Source: Streptomyces sp. CMB-StM0423
GTDB taxonomy: Bacteria; Actinomycetota; Actinomycetes; Streptomycetales; Streptomycetaceae
Direction: 5' to 3'
Length of the DNA stretch: 64,000 nucleotides
NCBI RefSeq assembly: GCF_002847285.1
Contig: NZ_CP025407.1
Coordinates: 7,753,001 to 7,817,000, forward strand
Each line of letters opens with the position of its first letter. Positions within the stretch are counted from its first letter, which is position 1. Below, piece after piece: positions 52,901-60,076 of the stretch. The translations under genes and the position numbers were made by a program. The notes under the pieces are model-generated. The model was not told where the DNA came from. It worked only from the letters and a program-made list of their open reading frames with translations, and ran no database searches.

Positions 52901-54450
52901 GCGTCCCCCTGGGCCCGTCTGTCGAGTGGGTCGACGAGGCGTGGCTCGGCGAGGGCGAGGTGCTGGCACGCTTCCGCCTGCCGACCCCCGCCGAGACCGG
53001 CGCCGCCGCCGGCCGCCCGGAGCGCGCGCTTCCCGTGCCCGCCGGGATGCTGGACGCCTGCGTGCAGCTCTATGCGCTCGCCGCCGGGCCCCAACTGGCC
53101 GAGCGGGACCTGTTCATGACCGCCCGCCTCGGCGAGGTCGGCTTCGGCGCGCCCGCCGAGGGCGCCCTGTGGTGCCATGTCCGGCTGACCGCGCCGGTCG
53201 GCGAACTGCTGGTCGGCGAGCACCTGCTGTGCGCGGAGGACGGCACGGCCGTCGGCTGGGGCCGCGGCACCGAGATCAGCGTCATCAGCCCGAGCACCGG
53301 CGCGTACGAGACGCCCGCCGACGAGGTACGCGACGACGCGGCCCGGCAGCGCTTCCAGGGCCCGGACGGCGCCGCCGCGCTGCGGGACCTGCTCACCGGC
53401 ATGGTCGCCGAGCTGCTGCAACTGCCGCCCGCCGAGGTCCCGAGCAGCCGGCCGCTCGCCGAGACGGGCCTGGACTCCCTCGCCGCGCTGGAGCTGCGCC
53501 AGCGGGTACGCGCCGAGACCTGCGTCGACCTCCCGGTCGACCTGCTCATCGCCGGGCCGTCGCTGGACGAGGTGGTGGAGCGGCTCTGCGGGTCGGTCGC
53601 GGGCGACGAGCCGGCCGTACCCCGCCCGTACGACGTGGACGGCAGGCTCTGGCTGCCCGTCACGCCGCAGGACGACGCCGCCGTGCGGCTGTTCTGCCTC
53701 CCGTACGGCGGCCGCGGCGCCTCCCTCTACCGGGACTGGCCGGGCGGCGCGGACGGCGGTGTCGAGGTCGTGCCCGTGCAGTTGCCCGGCCGGGAGGAGC
53801 GCGCCGACGAGCGCTGCCTCGTCGACGCCGACGAGGCCGTCGACGCCGTCGCGCAGGCGCTCAAGCCGTATCTTGACCGGCCGTTCGCCTTCTACGGGCA
53901 CAGCATGGGCGCCCTCCTCGCCTACCGCCTGGCCCACCGGCTGGGCGCGGAGTACGGGGAGCTGCTGCGGCACCTCTTCGTCGGCGCGTTCAGCGCCCCG
54001 ACCGGCGGCGAGAACCCGCTCGGCGCCCGGCTGCGCGCGGTGACCCAGCGGCTCGGCTACGAGCAGATGCCGGAGCACGAGGAGCTGGCGCGGGTACGGC
54101 GGTCGCAGCCGCGGCTCTACGACACGGCGCTGCGCGCGGAGCTGGGCGAGCACCTGGCGGGCAAGGCGGACGTGGCCATGGACGGCGCGGGCTACTCGGA
54201 CCTGCGGGTGGTGCAGAGCTACCGGCACGACCCGGCGGAGGCGCCGCTGCAGGTGCCGGTGACCGCGTTCCACGGTGCCGGCGATCCGGTGGTCGCGGAG
54301 CAGGACGCCGACGGGTGGCGGCCGTTGACGGACGCCGGGTTCGAGCTGCTGGTCGTACCGGGCGACCACTTCTTCGTCCACGGCGACCAGAGCGGCGGGC
54401 GGGTCCTGGCGGAGATGGCCGCGCGGCTGCGGCAGCCGGTACGGGCCTGA
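49945..54450 (+). CDS. type I polyketide synthase, KS-(inactive AT)-(DH-like)-ACP-TE
   Basis: This 1,501-residue protein starts with a short coiled docking segment (LLRRSLEAVRTLREQVDELR). KS at 30-455 is intact (Cys201, His336, His376) and of cis-AT type. Residues 470-740 align with an AT, but the GHSxGE elbow is replaced by AGGAAPGDL (647-655), so no nucleophile remains. Residues 825-1105 form a double hot-dog DH-like domain in which the HxxxGxxxxP position reads GVLHVGYYQEL, lacking the usual His. ACP Ser1178 (GLDS) and a TEII-like thioesterase (GHSMG Ser1320, Asp1447, His1475) end the protein. It probably releases the chain from this subassembly. Confidence 0.9.
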   Translation: MTDKALLRRSLEAVRTLREQVDELRARAAEPIAVVGLGCRFPGGADGPERFWELLREGRDGVVDVPEDRWPVEGWYSADRSEPGTSYTRRGGFLAEGAHAFDAGFFGITDAEARDMDPQHRLLLETSWQALESAGLLSGTTAERRVGVFVGVSGSENTLLPRSPRAAGPYTATGSAISVAAGRIAHTFGLRGPALAVDTACSSSLLAVHLAVESLRRGECTAALAGGVSAMMSPAVMVALCRMEALAEDGKCKVFDAAADGYVRSEGSGMVALMRASDAAAVRAPVLALIRGSAVNHDGRTSGLTVPNGRAQRELIAGAVAAAGVEPRAVDYLEAHGTGTALGDPIEVRAAADVLCADRDPAAPLRIGAVKSNIGHLEAAAGVAGLIKTVLALRHGELPGGLHLNEPNPRLGVERLPVALCDRTATWPRHGDGRARTAGVSSFGFSGTNVHVVLTEPDAQPARTAGPERPAHVFALSARDPEGLREAAARHGQWLATHPDATLADFCHTATARRAHFAHRTAFVTASRDDLARRLTALAAGEGPEPAAVPRQTAAAEAVGARDRAPAPPVAFLLDATAPAAERITETLYATHPGFRAHVDRCTAELRVPAAEPDAPAALAADVRTVACQIALVRTLADWGLAAGAVAGGAAPGDLAAAVLSGALDAPAAGALLAARHGAADAPDALPQRPRGLRLLHGPDAGEAGADQAADPGFWLRTGPGVRPEAAAAALAAHGYDTLVHVGGPAARPDRGEVRGLSGDDIWCELLDWLADRHVAGQDVDWSACDDGYERTRLDLPGQTFRRRTHRPDAAAFDAAPAASGAGAPRGALGLRQVASPLAQRQYTTAASRAALPEVADTAGVLHVGYYQELLAAAARTGPGLRLDDLRFERALTLARGQERTVHLAVGPADGDGWAEFSVHSREAGDTSPETSGDEGWHRHAAGRLRPGGGGAEPGPLPEAARAEIRERCPVRFEGAEFYRQMAERGVPLGPSVEWVDEAWLGEGEVLARFRLPTPAETGAAAGRPERALPVPAGMLDACVQLYALAAGPQLAERDLFMTARLGEVGFGAPAEGALWCHVRLTAPVGELLVGEHLLCAEDGTAVGWGRGTEISVISPSTGAYETPADEVRDDAARQRFQGPDGAAALRDLLTGMVAELLQLPPAEVPSSRPLAETGLDSLAALELRQRVRAETCVDLPVDLLIAGPSLDEVVERLCGSVAGDEPAVPRPYDVDGRLWLPVTPQDDAAVRLFCLPYGGRGASLYRDWPGGADGGVEVVPVQLPGREERADERCLVDADEAVDAVAQALKPYLDRPFAFYGHSMGALLAYRLAHRLGAEYGELLRHLFVGAFSAPTGGENPLGARLRAVTQRLGYEQMPEHEELARVRRSQPRLYDTALRAELGEHLAGKADVAMDGAGYSDLRVVQSYRHDPAEAPLQVPVTAFHGAGDPVVAEQDADGWRPLTDAGFELLVVPGDHFFVHGDQSGGRVLAEMAARLRQPVRA

Positions 54451-54466
54451 CCCCTGAAGCTCTGCC

Positions 54467-54494
54467 GCGGGCCCGTAGCCGATCACGGGCCCGC
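54467..54494 (+). terminator. terminator hairpin 1 after the PKS operon
   Basis: GCGGGCCCGT and ACGGGCCCGC form a 10-bp perfect stem, 17 bases after the second PKS stop codon. Confidence 0.6.
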
Positions 54495-54516
54495 GCCCGG
54501 GGGCGGACAAGCCGAA

Positions 54517-54549
54517 GGGGCGGGCGAAGCCGGTGGCTTCGCCCGCCCC
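54517..54549. terminator. terminator hairpin 2 between PKS and SARP genes
   Basis: GGGGCGGGCGAAGCC and GGCTTCGCCCGCCCC form a 15-bp perfect stem around a 3-base loop, between convergent gene ends. It can serve both directions. Confidence 0.75.
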
Positions 54550-54573
54550 TCGCCGTACCGGCCCGGGCGGCCG

Positions 54574-55344
54574 TCAGACCGCCGCGGGCAGCTCCAGCCG
54601 CTCGTCCGCGACGAGGATGGCCTGCTGCAGGTTGCGCAGCGCCCGGCAGGGCTCCAGGCCGAGTTCCTCATTGAGGCGGGTCCTGGCCTGCTGGTACGTA
54701 CGCAGCGCGTCGGCCTGCCGCTCCGACCGGCACAGCGCGAGCATCAACTGCCGGTAGAACGTCTCCCGCAGCGGGTACTCCGCCGTCAGCGCGGACAGCC
54801 GGCCGATCAGCTCCCGGTGCAGCCCGAGGCTCAACTGCGCCTCGATCAGCCACTCCAGGTACTCCAGGCGGGTCTCCTCCAGCCAGGTGGCGAAGCCCGC
54901 GATGATCGGGCCGTCGCACAGGTCACCGAGGACCGGACCGCGCCACAGGGAGAGCCCGTCCTCGAAGGCGGTGACGGCCTGCTCGGGCCGGCCCTCCTTC
55001 AGGTGCAGGCGCCCCCGGTGCAGCAGCTCCTGGAAGCGGTCCACGTCGAACTCGTCGTCCTCCAGGTGCAGCAGGTAGCCGGGCGGACGGGTGAGGATCG
55101 GGTTGTTCCGGCTGCCGGGCTCGCCGAGGAACTTGCGGAGCTGTGAGATGTAGACGTGGATGCCCGCGGTCGCACGGCGCGGCGGGTTCTGCCCCCAGAT
55201 CTCGGCTATGGCCTCGTCGATCGAGACCACCTGCCGGGCGCGGATCAGTAACAGGACGAGGAGCACCTGCATCTTCTTGGCGCTCACGAATCTGCTGCCG
55301 CGACTGTCCACCACTCGGACGGGTCCGAGTATTTCGTACTGCAC
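54574..55344 (-). CDS. SARP family transcriptional activator
   Basis: This 256-residue activator has the small SARP layout. A winged helix of the OmpR type covers residues 1-95 (MQYEILGPVRVVDSRGSRFV, AGIHVYISQLRKFLGE, GYLLHLEDDEFDVDRF) and a bacterial transcriptional activation domain (BTAD) covers 100-250 (RLEYLEWLIEAQLSLGLHRE). It starts with GTG after GGGGG. Codon 32 is TTA, so translation should depend on bldA. It lies inside the cluster and phased heptamers occur upstream of several cluster operons as well as upstream of itself, so it is the probable cluster-specific activator. Confidence 0.93.
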   Translation of the reverse strand: MQYEILGPVRVVDSRGSRFVSAKKMQVLLVLLLIRARQVVSIDEAIAEIWGQNPPRRATAGIHVYISQLRKFLGEPGSRNNPILTRPPGYLLHLEDDEFDVDRFQELLHRGRLHLKEGRPEQAVTAFEDGLSLWRGPVLGDLCDGPIIAGFATWLEETRLEYLEWLIEAQLSLGLHRELIGRLSALTAEYPLRETFYRQLMLALCRSERQADALRTYQQARTRLNEELGLEPCRALRNLQQAILVADERLELPAAV

Positions 55345-55499
55345 TTTTCAACCCCCGATGAATTTCTCTAGGCCGAAGTGCTCAGTTTCCATGGCACTGT
55401 TGTTCAATTCTCTCGCCGCTACAGGCAGGGGAGCTTGTGTGTGACGCGGCGATGCTGTACAGGTCTTTGCAGGCTATGGAGGGGGTAGGGGGTGCCGAA

Positions 55500-55527
55500 A
55501 CCCCTACCCACCCCTAAGTCCCCCCTA
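55500..55527 (-). promoter_or_regulatory. SARP-type direct repeats upstream of the SARP gene
   Basis: On the minus strand TAGGGGG (55527), TAGGGGT (55516) and TAGGGGT (55506) are spaced 11 and 10 bases apart. A possible -10 (CATAGC, 55477) lies 22 bases after the last, the same distance as before the first PKS gene. This suggests autoregulation. Confidence 0.55.
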
Positions 55528-55705
55528 CGTGTTGTCAGGGGTATTGCGCAGGGCGCGCAGCGGCGTGTGAGGGGCATTCACGCCCCCCGGCCAATGCGTC
55601 GTGATCATCCGTCGTTCTCGCAAATGCCCGGTATTCACCGCAGCGTATCCGCTGCCCGATATCCGAGTGCGCGGCCGCGGGAATGTGCCCCGTTCCGTAC
55701 GGCAA

Positions 55706-55745
55706 CGGCCGCATGGCCCCTGGCGCACAGGGGGCCATGCGGCCG
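55706..55745 (-). terminator. terminator after the FkbH-FrsA operon
   Basis: CGGCCGCATGGCCCCTG pairs with CAGGGGGCCATGCGGCCG around a short loop, with a single extra G in the right arm. It lies about 55 bases beyond the stop of the FrsA-like gene. Confidence 0.75.
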
Positions 55746-55798
55746 TCGTGGGACCCCGGCGGAGAGGCCGGAGGCCGGGAGGGGCTCGCCGAGCGGCG

Positions 55799-56836
55799 TC
55801 AGCGCGGGGCGTGGCCCTGGCGCATCGCCAGCAGCGAGCCGAACGTCCAGTCCACGGTCTGCTGGACGTGCGCCGGCGCGCCGTGCACGTCGTCGAACTC
55901 GTTCATGCTGACCTGCTTCACGTGCTGCCGTACGAACGCCGGGTCCCCGGCCGGGATGATCTCGTCGCGCAGGCTGGCGGAGTAGCAGACGGGGATCTCC
56001 AGCGCGGCCAGCTCCCCGGGCGTAAGCGCCCAGCCGGCGAGCGCCTTGTGCAGCGCGCCGTCGTCGCCCCCGGCGGTGCGCGTCAGCCGGGCCAGCGTGT
56101 GCCGGGTGATGCCGGGCACGCCGCGCAGCCAGTCGGCGTCGCCGAAGAACTCGCTCACCGGCGCCCCCGACGTCACGATGCCGCGCAGCCGGGCGTCGTG
56201 CCCGGCCCAGCGCAGCGCCAGGTGCCCGCCGAAGCTGTTGGCGAGGGCGTACGTGTCGGCCACGTCGGCCCGGTCCGCGATCGCGTCGAGCACGGCGGGC
56301 AGCATCCGCCAGCTCTCCCGGTCGTACGGGAGGGTGTTCTCGCCCACGCCCGGCAGCTCGGTGACGACGATGGCCATGCCCAGCGCCGCCGCCTGGAGCG
56401 TCACCGGCGCCCACTGCTCCTTGAGGCTGACGATTCCGCCCGTCACCAGGAGCACCGGCTTCGGCTCCGCCGCCGAAAGACCGCCGGCCCAGGCCACCAC
56501 CTCGCCGTCGGCCAGCGGCGCGGTGACCCGCTCGATGCCCTGCTGGCCGGCGCGCCAGCGGTCGAACGCCGAGCGGCACTTCTCGTACGCCTCCTGCCGC
56601 GCCGGGCCGTCGACGACGGGGAAGCGGGCCATGGTGTAGCAGAGGAACGCGGGCAGCAACTGCCCGGCGTCGTCGAGTTCCGCGGCCGCCGCCGACCACT
56701 CCGCCGTCCACGAGCCGGGGGCGCCGTCCTCGTCATTGGTGATGCGGTCGAGCACTTTCTCGTACTGCCCGGGGGGCAGTTGCAGCGCCTTGGCGTGGAC
56801 GAGCGCGAACTCCTTGAGCTCCGTGACGTCGTTCAT
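55799..56836 (-). CDS. FrsA-like alpha/beta hydrolase
   Basis: This is a 345-residue enzyme of the FrsA/DUF1100-type hydrolases with a long helical N-terminal region (1-120). The nucleophile elbow is ANSFGG (Ser within TYALANSFGGHLALRW). An Asp in SLRDEIIPAGDP and a His in FDDVHGAPAHV complete a plausible triad. The start ATG overlaps the stop of the FkbH gene (ATGA). Related enzymes in secondary metabolism cleave C-C bonds or acyl esters, for example in chain shortening; in tetronate clusters an alpha/beta hydrolase performs an elimination. The exact reaction here is unknown. Confidence 0.85.
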   Translation of the reverse strand: MNDVTELKEFALVHAKALQLPPGQYEKVLDRITNDEDGAPGSWTAEWSAAAAELDDAGQLLPAFLCYTMARFPVVDGPARQEAYEKCRSAFDRWRAGQQGIERVTAPLADGEVVAWAGGLSAAEPKPVLLVTGGIVSLKEQWAPVTLQAAALGMAIVVTELPGVGENTLPYDRESWRMLPAVLDAIADRADVADTYALANSFGGHLALRWAGHDARLRGIVTSGAPVSEFFGDADWLRGVPGITRHTLARLTRTAGGDDGALHKALAGWALTPGELAALEIPVCYSASLRDEIIPAGDPAFVRQHVKQVSMNEFDDVHGAPAHVQQTVDWTFGSLLAMRQGHAPR

Positions 56837-58734
56837 CGTGTTCCCTCCCGCGCCCAGCGCACGGTCAGGGCGAGGTGGCCCGGCACCGCGTCGATCTGCC
56901 GCAGCTCGTGACGGAAGTCGGCGGTCCCGTCCTCGGCGTGCCCGTGGGCGTCGAAGCCGTTCCGTGAATAGAAGTCCCTGACCTTGCCGTTCTTCGGCGA
57001 CGGCACGTACCGTGCCGCGACCGCCTCGGCCCCCTCGGCCCTGGCGTACTCCAGCAGCGCGGCGAGGCAGCCCTGCTCGATGCCGCGCGCGAAGACCCGG
57101 CAGCTCAGCAGGAAGTTGTCGACGTGCCACACGGGCCCGTCGGTCCGTACGAACACCGCACCGACCAGGCCGTTGTCGCCGAAGCGGTCGCCGGAGCGGA
57201 TGGCCAGGACCAGGTTCCCCGGCGCGCCGGCCAGGGAGGCGACCTCGTCCTGCTGGAGCCGCCGGGTGGTCAGGTTGAACTGGTTGGTGCGCTGGGTGAG
57301 CTGGGCGACGCGCGGCACGTCGGCCTCGGCGGCGGCGGTCAGCTCCACCCGTACGTCCAGTTCGCGCAGGTAGTCGTCCAGCGAGGAGAAGGAGTCGAGG
57401 AAGTCCTTGCGGACCAGCTCCTCGCGGTAGCGCTCGGGGCGGCGGACGTCGTCGTCGGTGAGGTCCCGTACGTCGAACCAGCCGTCGGCGAGCAGCCGCC
57501 CCGCGTGCAGCGCCGGGTCGCCGTCGAGGTGGAGCACGGTGACCTCGGGCAGCTCGCGGGCCACCAGGCCGCACTCGTACGGGCTGTCGTCGGCGAAGAC
57601 GAACGAGTCGAGGCCGACGTTGAGGTCCTCGGCCAGCGCCCGCAGGTTGTCGTGCTTGGGCGACCAGTTGGCGACCACCCGCACGAAGTCGTCCTCGCGC
57701 AGGGTCATCTCGGGGTGGTCGCGCAGCACCTCGCGTACGGGCTCCACGTCGTTCTTGCTGACGGCGGCCACCAGCACCCCGCGCGAGGCGAGCTGCTTGA
57801 CCACCCGCTGCATGCGCTGGAACGCGCGCCCCGTACGGCCGTCGGCGACCTCGATGCCCTCCGGGCCGTCGTCGCCGAGCACGCCGCCCCACAGCGTGTT
57901 GTCCAGGTCGACCGCGAGCACCTTCTTCGCCCGCCCGGACCGGCCGCGGGCGAGGTGCGCGACCTCCCGGGCGACGGCGGCGGTCAGCTCGGCCGCGAAC
58001 GGCGTGCCGACGTAGGTCGCCAGCCGGTCCTCGGCGAGGGCGGCGGGGCCGGTGAGGAGCGGGTCGAGGTCGAGGACGACGAGGCCCGGGTGCTCGTCCA
58101 TCAGCCCGAGCAGCCGGGCGTTGGCCTCGCGCCAGACGGCGCCGAGCCGGGCCCGGGAGCGGTGGTCCACGAGCTGGGCGGTGAACTCCCGGGGGAGCGG
58201 CATCGTGGTGTAGACGAGGGTGCCGGAGCCGGAGGTGCCGTGGGTGGCGGCGAGCTTGCCGAGGAGGTGCACCTTCTCGGTCAGCACCCGCTCGACGTCC
58301 TCGGGCCGCCACGGGCGGGGCACCTCGTCGAAGACGATCCCGGCGGCCAGCAGGCATACGACGAGATCGGTGCCGGCGGCGTAGACCTCGCTAGCGGGGT
58401 CGGCGAGGTCGAACAGCCAACTGTCGTAGTCCGCGACGTGGGAGCGCAGGAGCATGCCGTGCCGGGCCAGCTCCATGGTGAGCGGCGGCACGAGGCCGGC
58501 GACCGTGCCGTGGCCGGTGACCGCGACGGACACGGTCGGGATGCCGGGGTGGACGGCGCGCACCTCGTCGGGGGACAGACGGGACAGCAGCCGGCCGGCG
58601 CGCTGCCGTTCGTCCTCGCCGAGGCCGTGCAGCAGGGCGGGGAGTCTCGGGTACTCCGCGACCAGGCTTCCGGACCGGTGCAGCTCCGCGACGGGATCCG
58701 GAGTGGATGGCGGGGGAGCGGGGGCAGCGGACAC
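56833..58734 (-). CDS. FkbH-like HAD-IIIC family protein
   Basis: This 633-residue protein has the FkbH arrangement: an N-terminal SGNH/acyl-binding region (about 1-265), a HAD domain beginning DLDNTLWGGVLGD at 276-288, and a C-terminal GNAT-like region (RTNQFNLTTRRLQ, SCRVFARGIEQGCLAALLEYA). FkbH enzymes take 1,3-bisphosphoglycerate and load glyceryl onto an ACP, for methoxymalonyl units or tetronate rings. The usual methoxymalonyl partners (dehydrogenases, O-methyltransferase, free ACP) are not in the window. The GTG start follows a perfect AGGAGGT. Confidence 0.92.
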   Translation of the reverse strand: MSAAPAPPPSTPDPVAELHRSGSLVAEYPRLPALLHGLGEDERQRAGRLLSRLSPDEVRAVHPGIPTVSVAVTGHGTVAGLVPPLTMELARHGMLLRSHVADYDSWLFDLADPASEVYAAGTDLVVCLLAAGIVFDEVPRPWRPEDVERVLTEKVHLLGKLAATHGTSGSGTLVYTTMPLPREFTAQLVDHRSRARLGAVWREANARLLGLMDEHPGLVVLDLDPLLTGPAALAEDRLATYVGTPFAAELTAAVAREVAHLARGRSGRAKKVLAVDLDNTLWGGVLGDDGPEGIEVADGRTGRAFQRMQRVVKQLASRGVLVAAVSKNDVEPVREVLRDHPEMTLREDDFVRVVANWSPKHDNLRALAEDLNVGLDSFVFADDSPYECGLVARELPEVTVLHLDGDPALHAGRLLADGWFDVRDLTDDDVRRPERYREELVRKDFLDSFSSLDDYLRELDVRVELTAAAEADVPRVAQLTQRTNQFNLTTRRLQQDEVASLAGAPGNLVLAIRSGDRFGDNGLVGAVFVRTDGPVWHVDNFLLSCRVFARGIEQGCLAALLEYARAEGAEAVAARYVPSPKNGKVRDFYSRNGFDAHGHAEDGTADFRHELRQIDAVPGHLALTVRWAREGTR

Positions 58735-58825
58735 GGATCTCACACCTCCTGGTGGAGCAGCGCGGCGGGCCGCCGGGCGTGCGCGACCTGAGAGGCGCGG
58801 GCGGACCACCCCCAGGCTCGCCAGC

Positions 58826-58854
58826 GGGGCTTGACGGGGCCTTGGAGGGGTCTA
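58826..58854 (-). promoter_or_regulatory. SARP-type direct repeats upstream of the FkbH operon
   Basis: On the minus strand TAGACCC (58854), AAGGCCC (58843) and AAGCCCC (58832) are spaced exactly 11 bases apart, about 95 bases before the FkbH start. No clear -10 follows at the distance seen in the PKS and SARP promoters, so this one is less certain. Confidence 0.5.
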
Positions 58855-58964
58855 AAGCGGTCGTACGCAGCGGCGGCGCCGCGCGCGCCGGGCTGCCGCC
58901 GAGGTGGGCCTCCGGGCCCCGCGGGCGCCCCTGCCTCCCCCGGGGACCGTGAGCCCGTACGCCA

Positions 58965-59010
58965 CGGGCGCCGCGCGCCGCTGCGTGAACACAGCGGCGC
59001 ACGGCGCCCG
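58965..59010 (-). terminator. terminator after the ferredoxin-P450-KASIII genes
   Basis: CGGGCGCCGCGCGCCGCTG pairs with CAGCGGCGCACGGCGCCCG with one mismatch, about 22 bases beyond the stop of the KASIII-like gene. Confidence 0.7.
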
Positions 59011-59031
59011 TTGACACCCCCTGCGACCCCG

Positions 59032-60072
59032 TCAGCCGGTCGCCTCCAGCGCGAAGCCCGACTTGATCCACTTGCTCGACTCGATGGCGACGCCGAGGGC
59101 CCGGTCGCCCGCGGCGAGCTTCGGCAGCAGCCGCTCCAGTTGGAAGAACACCAGCGCGTTGCCGTTGTTGCCGGTCTCGTCGACGCAGGAGACCTCCTGC
59201 GCCTCCGGCGCGCCCATCCGCTCCCGGATCTTGGCCGTCATCCGCCCGGAGAGCTGGGGCGGCAGCACGTACGCCAGCTCGTCCGCCTTCCAGTCCAGCC
59301 CGTCCAGCAGTTCCCCGGCCGACTCGGCGGCCATCTCCGGCACCGCCGCCTCGATCGCCTTGTAGTCCTCGCTGACCGGCGGGCCGTCGAACCGGCGGCT
59401 CGCGCCGTACCAGTCGAGCGTCTGCCCCGGCTGCTTGCCCAGCCCCACCAGCTTGGTGAACACCGCCCGCAGCGCGGGCCCCGGCGACGGCTCCGTGGTC
59501 AGCACCAGCGCGCCGGCACCGTCCCCGAACAGCATGAGGTTCACCAACTGCGCGGGCGGCAGCGCCGCGGCGTCCATGTCCGGGTCGACGAGCTTCGCCG
59601 AGACGTCGCCGCCGAGCACCAGCGCCGTGCGGTGGCCGCCGGACAGCAGCAGCCCCGCCGCCACCGACAGCGCCTGCACCGCGCCCGAGCACCCGGACTG
59701 CAGTTGGTACGTCGGCACCTGGTCGATGCCCAGCCGGTCCGCGACGACGTTGACCGTCGTCGGCATCAGCATGTCGGGCATCGCCGTGCCCATCACGACC
59801 ACGTCGACGTCCGACGGCTCCAGGCCGGCCGCGGCCAGTGCCCGCCGGCCCGCCGTCTCACCGAGGTCGGCGAGCGAGAACCGCGGCTCACCGGTCTCCA
59901 GATCCACCGCGAGATGGCGGTACTTCGTGCCGACGAACGCCTCCGCCCACTGCTCCCACATCGGGCCGAGGCCCATGCGGCGGCCCAGCGTCGCGTTGTC
60001 GATGGCCGGGCCGGGCGACGCCGTGCCGAGGCCGGCGACCCGCAGGTCGTTCTCCCGGTTCAGAACGAGCAC
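59032..60072 (-). CDS. KASIII (FabH)-like ketosynthase with altered active site
   Basis: This 346-residue thiolase-fold enzyme has nucleophile Cys128 (QLQSGCSGAVQAL). Asn302 (ETGNNGNALVF) matches FabH Asn274. The position of the FabH catalytic His, exactly 30 residues before this Asn, is Pro272 (YVLPPQLSGRM). Loss of His argues against normal decarboxylative condensation and suggests acyl transfer (ester or amide formation) or a variant condensation as seen in tetronate-type KASIII enzymes. It starts with GTG, 4 bases after the P450 stop, so it shares the P450 transcript. Confidence 0.88.
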   Translation of the reverse strand: MLVLNRENDLRVAGLGTASPGPAIDNATLGRRMGLGPMWEQWAEAFVGTKYRHLAVDLETGEPRFSLADLGETAGRRALAAAGLEPSDVDVVVMGTAMPDMLMPTTVNVVADRLGIDQVPTYQLQSGCSGAVQALSVAAGLLLSGGHRTALVLGGDVSAKLVDPDMDAAALPPAQLVNLMLFGDGAGALVLTTEPSPGPALRAVFTKLVGLGKQPGQTLDWYGASRRFDGPPVSEDYKAIEAAVPEMAAESAGELLDGLDWKADELAYVLPPQLSGRMTAKIRERMGAPEAQEVSCVDETGNNGNALVFFQLERLLPKLAAGDRALGVAIESSKWIKSGFALEATG

Positions 60073-60076
60073 GTGA

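Larger units (their letters stand above)
55345..55798. other. 454-bp SARP upstream region
   Basis: This region runs from the SARP start to the end of the FrsA-like gene. It is lower in GC near the SARP start. It contains the phased TAGGGG repeats (55500-55527), a direct repeat GT[C/G]AGGGG[T/C]ATT at 55534 and 55567 (33 bases apart), and the terminator at 55706. The short open frames on the minus strand lack ribosome sites and I do not call them genes. Confidence 0.5.

Noticed and set aside
55525..55738. Small minus-strand genes upstream of the SARP gene
   Set aside because: No ribosome sites and no similarity; the stretch contains regulatory repeats and a terminator instead.
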